Shown: piece after piece, positions 13,782-21,153 of the stretch
How the letters are laid out: each line of letters starts with the position of its first letter
Position numbering within the stretch: position 1 is the first letter of the stretch
Virus record (IMG/VR): IMGVR_UViG_3300011115_000145
Coordinates: 1-23,276 of that record
Strand: one strand, 5' to 3'
From: a virus
Length of the DNA: 23,276 nucleotides
The notes under the pieces: model-generated
Database searches by the model: none
Seen by the model: only the letters and a program-made list of their open reading frames with translations
Told to the model about the DNA's origin: nothing
Made by a program: the position numbers and the translations under genes

Positions 13782-14309
13782 TTATGTAAGCATTGTCCGT
13801 GCTTCTTTATCTATTTTAGCCACCCTAGCAAGCCAGCCCCTCAAGAACTTAACTTGATCTGGTCTTCTAGCTATAATGTCCCTATAGAAACTTTCTTTTT
13901 GTTTAGTAAAACTGTTCAGCAAATCTACTGATGCAGTTTTAATAATCTTCTCCATAGTAGCTGGGCCTATAATACCATCAGCATTGCTTCCAATAGCTCG
14001 TTGAATAAACTTGACAGACTGACCAGCACCAGCATTAACAGCAAAATCAAAAACTAGGTAATCAATACCAGAAGGTAGATCATCACCACATACCTTATCC
14101 CAATACATTGCTTTATAGAAAGGCTTAACTTTATCTTTTGTTAACTCCCTCATAGCGTTGGGTGGTAATTCCTTAACTTTCAGATAAGCTATCCATGCTG
14201 CTTTAGTAACTCCAAGGTTAGTCTCCCCTCCTTTATCAAAAGGGTCATTGACATAGCCTCCTTCAGATTTGATTACTAGATCAAAAGATTTATCAAAATT
14301 CAGTTTCAT
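13782..14309 (-). CDS. Endolysin, glycoside hydrolase family 108 lysozyme
   Basis: The 175-residue protein has the GH108 signature near the N-terminus: SEGGYVNDPFDKGGETN with Glu16 as the expected catalytic acid, followed by LGVT. A helical lysozyme core includes YDLVFDF-like SGIDYLVFDFAVNAG (about 80-94). The C-terminal part (about 105-175) has the family's peptidoglycan-binding_3 pattern, with ADGIIGPATMEKI. It cleaves peptidoglycan at the end of infection. No signal peptide or SAR segment is visible, so release should need the holin encoded upstream. A full-length enzyme of this family is usually about 170-190 residues, so it looks intact. Confidence 0.93.
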   Translation of the reverse strand: MKLNFDKSFDLVIKSEGGYVNDPFDKGGETNLGVTKAAWIAYLKVKELPPNAMRELTKDKVKPFYKAMYWDKVCGDDLPSGIDYLVFDFAVNAGAGQSVKFIQRAIGSNADGIIGPATMEKIIKTASVDLLNSFTKQKESFYRDIIARRPDQVKFLRGWLARVAKIDKEARTMLT

Positions 14310-14324
14310 TTTAGTCTTCTTAGT

Positions 14325-14384
14325 TTATACAAAGTGCTGAGATACTAACCCACTGCGTTGTGTTGATGGTTTCTTTACTAACAT
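14325..14384 (-). CDS. Possible 19-residue microprotein between holin and endolysin
   Basis: In the 93-nt gap between the holin and endolysin genes, ATG 14384 opens a frame ending at TAA 14325-14327. It encodes MLVKKPSTQRSGLVSQHFV. A strong AAAGGAAG lies about 7 nt upstream, better than the ribosome-binding site of the endolysin itself. It could be a real short peptide or a translated leader that sets endolysin timing. Length alone gives no statistical support. Confidence 0.25.
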   Translation of the reverse strand: MLVKKPSTQRSGLVSQHFV

Positions 14385-14402
14385 TATTACTTCCTTTAAA
14401 TA

Positions 14403-14903
14403 TTAAATCTTCTCTGCTGGGTTAGACTTGTAAAGCAAATCATTCTTAGCCTGACTGCTTGCCGAAGAACCGAAATAAAAACTAATGATGCCTGTCCAAG
14501 CGGTTCCCAAAGCACCAAGCATTATATCAATCTGAGGAGCATGCTGAATCTGTCCGTACATTAATCCAGCCAAGATACCGAAGAATCCCATTGTTACGCT
14601 TATAGCTAGCACAGGAGGAATCCATGACCTCGTTGCGACCTGCATGTCTCTAGCTGACTTCTTATCCTCAACCGCAAGCTTAGCAAAGTCTAGGTTCATA
14701 GACTGTGCTTGTTTCTTAAGCTCAAGCTCAGCTAGTTGAATAGAAGCAACCTGTTCTGCTGTAAGTTTATTGCTGCTAATTATGTCCTGCACTGCGTCAG
14801 GTTCACAGCCGATAGCCTTAGCTACAGCGCTAACAGCCATACCAGCTAATGGGCCACCTAAAGCGGTAGCAATTGTGGGAGCAATAGACTTAAGCCAATC
14901 CAT
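14403..14903 (-). CDS. Holin of the 3TM family (gene-transfer-release type)
   Basis: The 166-residue protein starts with DWLKSIAPTIATALGGPLAG, the usual beginning of Holin_3TM proteins (PF11351-like). An amphipathic linker with LTAEQVASIQLAELEL follows, then KKSARDMQ before the membrane part. Membrane segments are at about 96-117 (WIPPVLAISVTMGFFGILAG) and 125-147, plus the weakly hydrophobic N-terminal stretch at about 14-32. It should form inner-membrane lesions that release the endolysin. AAGGAATC precedes the ATG. The C-terminus (FGSSASSQAKNDLLYKS) is typical of the family. Together with the 73-residue 2TM protein and the endolysin it forms the lysis cassette. Confidence 0.85.
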   Translation of the reverse strand: MDWLKSIAPTIATALGGPLAGMAVSAVAKAIGCEPDAVQDIISSNKLTAEQVASIQLAELELKKQAQSMNLDFAKLAVEDKKSARDMQVATRSWIPPVLAISVTMGFFGILAGLMYGQIQHAPQIDIMLGALGTAWTGIISFYFGSSASSQAKNDLLYKSNPAEKI

Positions 14904-14912
14904 TTTGATTCC

Positions 14913-15134
14913 TTATTTATGTTTAGAAGTACGAATATCTACAATTTTCTCCGCAGTCTTCCCTGCAAAGATTGCGGTGATAACAATAATCATTGCCTGT
15001 CCAAGCAAATCTACATAGGCTCCTCTTGTCTCAAGCTCAAAGATGGAAAGAAAAGCAAAGCAGAAATAACTAAACAAAAAGAATAGGACAGTTATTGGCT
15101 GGATATTCTTAGCAACCCAAGATTCTTCAGTCAT
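14913..15134 (-). CDS. Two-membrane-segment lysis-cassette protein (73 residues)
   Basis: The protein has a short charged N-terminus (MTEESWVAKNIQP), membrane segments at about 12-32 and 43-59, and a basic tail (KIVDIRTSKHK). The element GKTAEKIVDIR resembles small proteins commonly placed next to 3TM holins. Its start overlaps the upstream stop by one base (TAATG), showing coupled translation. It could be an antiholin, a second holin or a partner of the 166-residue holin; the sequence does not decide. It ends 9 nt before the holin start. Confidence 0.65.
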   Translation of the reverse strand: MTEESWVAKNIQPITVLFFLFSYFCFAFLSIFELETRGAYVDLLGQAMIIVITAIFAGKTAEKIVDIRTSKHK

Positions 15135-15412
15135 TATTTTATTCTTTCGTACAACATTTCAATTTTAGTTCTAATACTTATATTGTCAGATGTCCCAAGA
15201 GACATTGCTAATCCATTATATATAGTAGTGAGTTGATCTTTAGAACAAAACATTCCGTATTTATCTAGCCACTTTTCTGTTTTCTCTTTTCTTTCCTTAG
15301 GATCATTTGTAGAATAAGCTACATTGGCAAAATCAGAAACACTACATGTAGGCTTAGGCGTAGCTCCATATACTAGAGTTACTAGCACTAAGAATACTGC
15401 TGTATGCCTCAT
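15134..15412 (-). CDS. Secreted small two-cysteine protein of the lysis cassette (92 residues)
   Basis: The N-terminus MRHTAVFLVLVTLVYGA is a signal peptide with a likely SPase I site after Ala17. The mature part of about 75 residues has two cysteines (Cys23 and Cys56), which may form a periplasmic disulfide, and a charged helical centre (DPKERKEKTEKWLDKYG). No lipobox is seen: Cys23 is preceded by KPT rather than L-A-G. It is therefore not a standard o-spanin. It overlaps the XhlA-like gene by ATGA at 15409-15412. A periplasmic lysis helper or host-envelope factor is possible, but no family was recognised. Confidence 0.6.
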   Translation of the reverse strand: MRHTAVFLVLVTLVYGATPKPTCSVSDFANVAYSTNDPKERKEKTEKWLDKYGMFCSKDQLTTIYNGLAMSLGTSDNISIRTKIEMLYERIK

Positions 15413-15579
15413 CTAACATGTGTTAGGAAAGACCATATAATAGCAGCCATACCCGCTAACAAAGTTCCACAAGCCTTCACCATAATGCCTTCTAATCTTT
15501 TTAGCCTAGCATTAATTTGTTCGTATCTCTCAGCACACACTGCTTCGTGTGAATTCAAACGCGCTTCTGTCTCGTCCAT
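15409..15579 (-). CDS. XhlA-like small membrane protein (56 residues)
   Basis: ATG 15579 opens a 56-codon frame ending with TGA 15409-15411. The first 35 residues form a charged helix (MDETEARLNSHEAVCAERY, then QINARLKRLEGIM), followed by one membrane segment (about 36-52, GTLLAGMAAIIWSFL) and a short basic tail. An N-terminal coiled-coil helix with 'HE...R...I..RL.RLE' followed by a C-terminal membrane anchor is the layout of the hemolysin XhlA family, which works with holins in phage lysis. GGA lies 6 nt upstream of the start. The stop overlaps the next gene by ATGA. It opens the lysis block directly after the 884-residue spike gene. Confidence 0.7.
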   Translation of the reverse strand: MDETEARLNSHEAVCAERYEQINARLKRLEGIMVKACGTLLAGMAAIIWSFLTHVR

Positions 15580-15621
15580 AAGTTATTCCAAAGTATATGA
15601 GTAATGGATATATTCCACAAT

Positions 15622-18276
15622 TTAACTAAACATCAAGAAAAAGCTACTGCCAGAAAGAAATGTCCAGCCAGTATTATTGCCAGCATTTACGTTTGTTGCA
15701 GCAGTTGCAGTCCACGTTGCTCCACCAGTTGCTGCGCTATCTTGTACGGAAAGATAAGTGGCTGTGTTTGTGCCACTTGCATCAGATAAAGTTGCTTGTG
15801 TTCCAGAAGTAGTGCTTTGCAAATACTTGAGTGTTGTTCCTGATGTAACAAAAGAACCGACAGTGCTAGTTGCTCCTGCTTTTAACTGTATTGTGCCAAG
15901 ACTAAATGTCAATGCACGGGTTGACCCAAGTGTTAATGCATCCGCACCAACTAATGTTCCCGCCCCACTTTTTGTAATAGGGAAATCCATTGTCTTGGTA
16001 TTGCTGGTAATAGTTTGCGTACCACTAGTAGCACCAAAAGTCATTGTGTTGGCGCTTGTAGTAAGCGTCATCCCAGTGGATAGCTTTAGATCACCATAAA
16101 CAGTAATGCCCGAAGTCGCTCCCCATGTACCCGCATATCCTGTGAAATCTACACTTTTAGCGGTGTATGCTGATGTTCCAAGAAATGTAAGTGCATAACT
16201 TCCTGCTTTGAAGTTAAAACTTATGGAGTTTGCTTCTGACAATGCTCCAGATAAAACACTAATGGCAAGACTACTATTATAAGTAATATTAACAATCGGG
16301 GTTCCTGTTACTGTTAATCCTGTTACGGTTGCAGTAGTCCAAACAGTGCCTGTACCAGAACAAGCAATATTACCTATGCCAAATGCAAGTGTACGAGTAA
16401 CTGCTCCTGACCCTGCAAACAGCCCTGTAGTTAATGTTTTACCATTAAGGTCAAGCGTCCCAGAAGTAAGAGTAAAAGTATTAGCAGTAGCAATAGTAAC
16501 AGCGTCTTGTAATTGAACTGTTCCCGTTAGGTTATCAACTGTAATTGGTTGTGTAAATGATTTACCATTTCCAGTAATTTGTTGGGTTACTCTACCAATA
16601 AAACTAATAATTCCAGTACCGCTGAGCGTAGTTCCTGTCCCATTCTTCCAAGAGCCATAGACATTGGGTGTGAGGGTGCTGGTTGCTAATGTCATTGCAG
16701 TTGTTCGTGCAGACATATCTATAGTTCCGAAGTTCCACGAAGAGTCAACACTAATTATCCCAGTAACACTACCAGTGTTATCAAATGTAGCACTGTCTTG
16801 TGCTAATGGAAAATTGTCTATTGCTGGAGTTCCACCGCTTGTTGCTGCCCAGCCAGTAGCACTCCAGTTTTGAGCGCCAGCAAGGTTCCAGTACACAGTT
16901 TTAGCAGCGGGAAACGTAATTCCTGAATTACCACCGCAATTCCCAGCCCTTGTTGGAGATGAACCTGACGCTACTCCTGCAATCGTAATATCACGAAAAT
17001 CGCCATCAGTAGCAGATAGTGCAGCAGCCGTTAAAGTGCGTGAAGTACCAAACGTATTAGAGCGTATAAAAACGCGGCGCACTGCTGTAGCTCCAGCAGC
17101 AGTAAGGGTTCCACTTATAGTCTGATTAGCAGCAAAGGTGCATTGCATTAGCCCTGTAGCAGCAGGGGCTGTAACTGTAAAGTTATTAAATGTATTTGCG
17201 CCAGTAACAACATGAGTAACGGCTGTTGTTCCTGTAAATGCTACGTTGTAATATGTTAATCCATTTCCCGCAAAGGTTGTTGCGGAAGCAGATGACATAT
17301 TTATTTGTGATGTACCGACATTTAATGTTAAATTTGTAGAGGTTGTGAGAACAACTGGTGATGTTGAAGTTAGTGTTACTGTGCTGCTGCCTAAATTAAT
17401 AGTACGAACATTGGCGTTACTAGATGATATAGAACCAGCCGTGACAGAAAAATTGCTGGTAGTAAAGGTTCCTTGGGTTAAAGTAATTGCCCCAGAAGCA
17501 GAAGCAGTAAAGGCATCTGCCAAAGTAACGGTAACTCCTGAACCATTTATTGTTGTAGAGTTAATCGTCCGACCATTACTGGTTATTGTTCCAGACGCAA
17601 TAAATGTTGGGACAAGAGAAGTATATACGCCGCTAGCATTGCTACTTAATGTTAAATCTCCACAAGCGTTGTAAGTCCCAGAAGCAGTACCAACGCCCCC
17701 ACCATTAAAACTAACATTCTTTAAATAACTTCCGCTTGTAATTGTTATGTTATTGCCAGAACAAGTTACATTAGGGGCGTTAGAAGTCGTGCCACCAGTA
17801 GTTCCAAATTCAATTCCAGCAGCTCCTGAAAAACTAAAACCGCCTGTTCCTGTATAAGTAAATCCAGTGGCGGTTGCCATTTGCAAAGCAAAAGCACCTG
17901 CGGATATAGCAATATTACCAGTGCCAAAAGCAATCGCACGGGTATTAGAATAATTAGAAGTAAAACTACCCAGACTCCAAGTAAAATTATTTAATGTAAT
18001 TGTTCCACTTATAAAATCTAGGGTAGACGTAGAACCTGCACTTGTATTGCCAGAAAGCGACAAATTAATATCAGATTTATTTACATTTATGAAATTAGCA
18101 GCAGCAGTTATTGTAACGACAACTGTTGCAGAAGCACCTGAATTAGCATCAAAAATTGCACCATCAGCGCTTGTGGGAACTCCAGCGCCTCCAGCCCCAC
18201 CAGATGAAGCTGCCCAATTAGTGGTTGTTACGCTATCCCAAGTACCAGAACCGCCAACCCAATAATAAGTTGCCAT
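15622..18276 (-). CDS. Large beta-rich tail spike/adhesin-like protein with two homologous halves (884 residues)
   Basis: The protein is rich in Thr, Ser, Gly and Ala with regular beta-strand spacing, as in beta-helical phage fibres and adhesins. It begins YYWVGGSGTWDSVTTTNW with SSGG and ADGAIFDANSG shortly after. A second copy begins at residue 462 (YWNLAGAQNWSATGWAATSGG, then DSATFDNTG). This indicates two large tandem modules, about 4-459 and 460-884. It ends GWTFLSGSSFFLMFS; 'NAGNNTGWTF' endings are common in phage structural proteins. Few charged residues occur. CGGAG precedes the ATG, 3 nt after the 52-residue gene. Position after the fibre anchor gene suggests receptor binding. No N-terminal particle-anchoring domain was recognised. 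Confidence 0.7.
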   Translation of the reverse strand: MATYYWVGGSGTWDSVTTTNWAASSGGAGGAGVPTSADGAIFDANSGASATVVVTITAAANFINVNKSDINLSLSGNTSAGSTSTLDFISGTITLNNFTWSLGSFTSNYSNTRAIAFGTGNIAISAGAFALQMATATGFTYTGTGGFSFSGAAGIEFGTTGGTTSNAPNVTCSGNNITITSGSYLKNVSFNGGGVGTASGTYNACGDLTLSSNASGVYTSLVPTFIASGTITSNGRTINSTTINGSGVTVTLADAFTASASGAITLTQGTFTTSNFSVTAGSISSSNANVRTINLGSSTVTLTSTSPVVLTTSTNLTLNVGTSQINMSSASATTFAGNGLTYYNVAFTGTTAVTHVVTGANTFNNFTVTAPAATGLMQCTFAANQTISGTLTAAGATAVRRVFIRSNTFGTSRTLTAAALSATDGDFRDITIAGVASGSSPTRAGNCGGNSGITFPAAKTVYWNLAGAQNWSATGWAATSGGTPAIDNFPLAQDSATFDNTGSVTGIISVDSSWNFGTIDMSARTTAMTLATSTLTPNVYGSWKNGTGTTLSGTGIISFIGRVTQQITGNGKSFTQPITVDNLTGTVQLQDAVTIATANTFTLTSGTLDLNGKTLTTGLFAGSGAVTRTLAFGIGNIACSGTGTVWTTATVTGLTVTGTPIVNITYNSSLAISVLSGALSEANSISFNFKAGSYALTFLGTSAYTAKSVDFTGYAGTWGATSGITVYGDLKLSTGMTLTTSANTMTFGATSGTQTITSNTKTMDFPITKSGAGTLVGADALTLGSTRALTFSLGTIQLKAGATSTVGSFVTSGTTLKYLQSTTSGTQATLSDASGTNTATYLSVQDSAATGGATWTATAATNVNAGNNTGWTFLSGSSFFLMFS

Positions 18277-18279
18277 GCT

Positions 18280-18438
18280 TTACTCCGTAGGAGCCGTAAT
18301 AACAGCAATCCAGTTATCCAGACGTTGCTGTTTCATTGTCTCCAACTCTGCATCACTCAAGCCGTGATCATCAGGCAGCACCAAGGCATCACGGAATGTG
18401 CCGTAGGTTGTGTCAAATTCAAATTCAATGCTTACCAT
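18280..18438 (-). CDS. Small conserved-type phage protein between fibre genes (52 residues)
   Basis: ATG 18438 with a strong AAGGAG upstream opens a 52-codon frame ending at TAA 18280-18282. The protein starts MVSIEFEFDTTYGTFRDAL, then has LPDDHGLSDAEL and a helix with MKQQRLDNWIAVI. I recall similar 50-60-residue proteins beside tail-fibre genes in environmental tailed phages, without known function. It lies 9 nt after the fibre anchor gene and 3 nt before the spike gene. A small fibre chaperone or connector is conceivable. The good ribosome-binding site and tight packing support expression. Confidence 0.7.
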   Translation of the reverse strand: MVSIEFEFDTTYGTFRDALVLPDDHGLSDAELETMKQQRLDNWIAVITAPTE

Positions 18439-18447
18439 ATCTACTCC

Positions 18448-19146
18448 TTATGCCGATGCTACACAGCGCCACTTGCTTGTGGCTGCGTTCCAAATAAAGC
18501 CTATATCCAAACGAGCAGTAGTAACTGTAGTTGATGGCAAAGTGGCTGTAGAGGATTCAAACGATGCTCCCCAAGTAATAGCAACAGCAGCAGTACCAGT
18601 AATTGCAATTATTAACTTTTGACCATTAACAGGTGTTCCTGTCAAGTTGGTAGTAAAGGATGTAATGGCTAACGTCTGTCCCGTAATCACCATCATATCA
18701 TAACTGTCGGTGTTTAGCGTAGGTGTTGCGCTATTGGCAGTGCTTGCTAATACCCTTGGTTGAACCCATTTATTAGTTAATGTTGAAGTGCTGGATATTG
18801 TTGGGGTAGCCACACCGCCCTGAGTGATTGAGCCTGTAACCGTTAGACCACCGCCAATCGTTCCTGCCCCACTAAAAAAGAAATCTTTAAACTTTAAGGA
18901 GGTACTTCCTATATCAACAGTGGCTGTTGTCTTTGGTGTGAATGCTGAGGCAGAAGCCACAACATCTTGCGAAGGCCCGAGCTTTGTAATAGGAGCGCCA
19001 TTAGCAGCACTGCCATCGTGGACATGTCCTGTGGAATTATTAAAAGCGGATTGCAAGGCATCAAATTCTCCGTCCAAATCTGATGCATTAATAATATTAC
19101 CATCAGCAATATTATTAACTGTATCTGCCCTAGTATAACCTGTCAT
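18448..19146 (-). CDS. Tail fibre protein with podovirus-type N-terminal anchor (232 residues)
   Basis: The N-terminus (MTGYTRADTVNNIADGNIIN, then ASDLDGEFDALQSAF and GHVHDGSAANGAPITKLG) is the common phage fibre start with its 'TGH-x-HDG' element, which in many podoviruses attaches the fibre to the tail. Residues about 65-125 include DIGSTSLKFKDFFFSG and GGLTVTGSI, typical shaft elements. The C-terminal domain (about 130-232) is beta-rich with AVAITWGASFESS and KWRCVASA. It is short for a complete receptor-binding fibre, so it may be a baseplate-like connector for the 884-residue protein. GTTAAGGAAAAATT precedes the ATG; its TAA is the stop of the nozzle gene. Confidence 0.8.
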   Translation of the reverse strand: MTGYTRADTVNNIADGNIINASDLDGEFDALQSAFNNSTGHVHDGSAANGAPITKLGPSQDVVASASAFTPKTTATVDIGSTSLKFKDFFFSGAGTIGGGLTVTGSITQGGVATPTISSTSTLTNKWVQPRVLASTANSATPTLNTDSYDMMVITGQTLAITSFTTNLTGTPVNGQKLIIAITGTAAVAITWGASFESSTATLPSTTVTTARLDIGFIWNAATSKWRCVASA

Positions 19147-19155
19147 AATTTTTCC

Positions 19156-21153
19156 TTAACGTCTATCATGTAATGAATACTCTAGCGTAGCAGCATCCAA
19201 AGAGAAGGGAGAATTTGTACCTGTAGAAGTAAACTGTAAAGATACAAAGAATCCCGAGCCAATTAACTGTGTTTCAAATAATTTCTTAAGCTTAGCTCCA
19301 TATGTAGTTGTACCATATTTTGCTGTGCTTGTACCATAAAAGCTAACATCAGATGTTGCGTTACTTAATACTACTGTAACAGGCTGTACACTACCTATAT
19401 TGTCAAAATCAAATTTCAAATTAGCGTTTATTGATAAGCTTCCTTGAGGATCTGTATAAAGCAAAAGCTTATATATTGTCTTCCTCATTCTGGAATCATC
19501 CATAAATATATAAGGAGTAGCAAAAGAAGCTGAGATATTAGAACCATCAAAACTATTACCACTCTCCATCTGATATACATACCCATCTGTATTTGCAAAT
19601 ATAATAGTTTCTACACTATTAGCAAAATAAGAATCAGCAACATAAGCCTTTATTCCAGATAGTTCTGCCCAAGCTATATTACTAGAAGTATCACTAGCCA
19701 TTTGAGTACCTAAAATACCCACAGCACTAGAAGCCGTAACGTTTTCGTTAAATCCTAGTAGCCTGTATTGAGACTTCTGTTTTATAACAACACTGGCAAA
19801 GCTAGTACAAGAAGAAATTAGATCGGTCATTTCTTTTTGAATTGTTTTTGAGACTAATCCTAAATTAAAATCACCCACCCTATCTGTAAGACCAAGTAGC
19901 CGTAAGCCATCTGGCCCCAAGAAAATTACATCCCCGCTAACTTCTTGTATTGTGTCGGAAGATATGCATCCTACATTTCTAGTTATTGGTTGAAGATTAA
20001 AATCTGATAGTGTATTACCAACCAACTGGTTTATTGTTCTTTCTGAAAAGATTATTAAGATATCTCTGAATACAATTAATCCAGTAATCTTAGCACCAAT
20101 AGAAATAATACCAGAGCCGTTAGCAGCGGTAAAATCCGTATCGCTATAAGGAGCAGTAAATATTAAGTTACTGCCAACAGCAAAGAATAATTGATTCTTA
20201 TGGAATACAACAAACTCTGCCCCTTCTAAATCTGAAGTGGTATTCAATTCAGTGAAAGTTGTTCCATCATAAATGAATGGAAAATTGTATCCATCTACGC
20301 CAGCAATTTTTTCTGTGTTTGCCATTCTATACTTAGCGTTACGCATCTTTAATGCGCCACTTCTATCTAAAGATAGCCAAGTAACTGAAGCGTTGTCAGC
20401 GGGGCTAGAAGCTAAGGCAGGACTAATAGATAGTGTTGTACCTCCACTAGTAACTGTGGCATTAGCCGTTACAGTATATACTTTCTCTACACCCGCAATA
20501 CTGAAGGTATCTCCAATTCTAGGAGAACCAGTTAGACCATCTATAATTAAAGAAGACCCTGTTTGAGATGCCCCATTAATTAGCACTGTACCATAGGAAG
20601 GCACACTAATCTTTGCCCAAGTAGTTCCAGTAGAAGAATATACACTTCCGTTCCTACTAGCAATAGCCCTATCATTCCAGTAAGCCACGCCTAACACTGT
20701 GCCAGAGTGGGACGTAAAAGTTACAGATGCTTTATCAGCGGGACTACTAGCTAAAGAAGTAGTTAGAGTTAGTGTAGCTCTTTTATTATTACTATCAAAA
20801 GAAACTCCACTAGTTGCAATAGTATATGTTCCTGTTACTCCAGAGATAGTAAATGTAGACCCCTCTAATGGGGCGCTATAAATATTAGCAATTACTAATG
20901 TTGTTCCTGTCTGTCCACTTCCGTGTACTTTTGGCTCACCATAAGCAGGAATAAAACTAGAGGAATACTTTGAATATCCTTCTATCCTAGAATACCCACC
21001 ACTAGTGGAAGGCTCAAAGTTCTTTAGTATACGGGCGCTTCCGGGAGCTTTAACCCCGTGCTGTAGTGGGGAAAGACTAGATATAAGTCCCCCACTAAAT
21101 TCAAACCCGTAGGTCTTCCAAGCGTCTGCCATATTATTTAACCCTATCGCCAA
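19156..21153 (-). CDS. Tail nozzle / tail tubular protein B-like (665 residues)
   Basis: The start region APGSARILKNFEPSTSGGYS and RIEGYSKY is the N-terminal signature of podoviral tail hub/nozzle proteins (T7 gp12-type or P22 gp10-type). A propeller-like beta region follows, with repeated F-x-x-G-N and 'I-x-F-S-E-R-T-I-N-Q-L' type elements around residues 360-430. The C-terminus (SPFSLDAATLEYSLHDRR) is also typical of the family. Two similar beta domains of about 75-80 residues (about 71-149 and 187-262) are inserted near the N-terminus, each with QTG[ST][TS]L and LASSPAD[KN]ASVT. It starts 20 nt inside the adaptor gene. The protein closes the distal tail and contacts fibres encoded next. 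Confidence 0.8.
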   Translation of the reverse strand: MAIGLNNMADAWKTYGFEFSGGLISSLSPLQHGVKAPGSARILKNFEPSTSGGYSRIEGYSKYSSSFIPAYGEPKVHGSGQTGTTLVIANIYSAPLEGSTFTISGVTGTYTIATSGVSFDSNNKRATLTLTTSLASSPADKASVTFTSHSGTVLGVAYWNDRAIASRNGSVYSSTGTTWAKISVPSYGTVLINGASQTGSSLIIDGLTGSPRIGDTFSIAGVEKVYTVTANATVTSGGTTLSISPALASSPADNASVTWLSLDRSGALKMRNAKYRMANTEKIAGVDGYNFPFIYDGTTFTELNTTSDLEGAEFVVFHKNQLFFAVGSNLIFTAPYSDTDFTAANGSGIISIGAKITGLIVFRDILIIFSERTINQLVGNTLSDFNLQPITRNVGCISSDTIQEVSGDVIFLGPDGLRLLGLTDRVGDFNLGLVSKTIQKEMTDLISSCTSFASVVIKQKSQYRLLGFNENVTASSAVGILGTQMASDTSSNIAWAELSGIKAYVADSYFANSVETIIFANTDGYVYQMESGNSFDGSNISASFATPYIFMDDSRMRKTIYKLLLYTDPQGSLSINANLKFDFDNIGSVQPVTVVLSNATSDVSFYGTSTAKYGTTTYGAKLKKLFETQLIGSGFFVSLQFTSTGTNSPFSLDAATLEYSLHDRR

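Noticed and set aside
13364-13789. 141-codon plus-strand open frame, and similar long plus-strand frames at 4626-5096, 9822-10196, 15758-16099 and 22436-22840
   Set aside because: They lie fully antisense to convincing minus-strand genes, have composition mirroring those genes (Cys/Ser or Pro/Thr-rich) and lack consistent ribosome-binding sites.
15134-15412. 92-residue secreted protein as an o-spanin lipoprotein
   Set aside because: The residues before Cys23 do not form a lipobox, and the signal peptide fits SPase I cleavage.
15592-15620. Sigma70-like promoter on the minus strand (TTGTGG, 17-nt spacer, TATACT) before the XhlA-like gene
   Set aside because: The -10 is good, but the -35 matches only in TTG, and the predicted start site would leave about 6 nt before the ATG and cut off the ribosome-binding site. 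It is not called as a feature.
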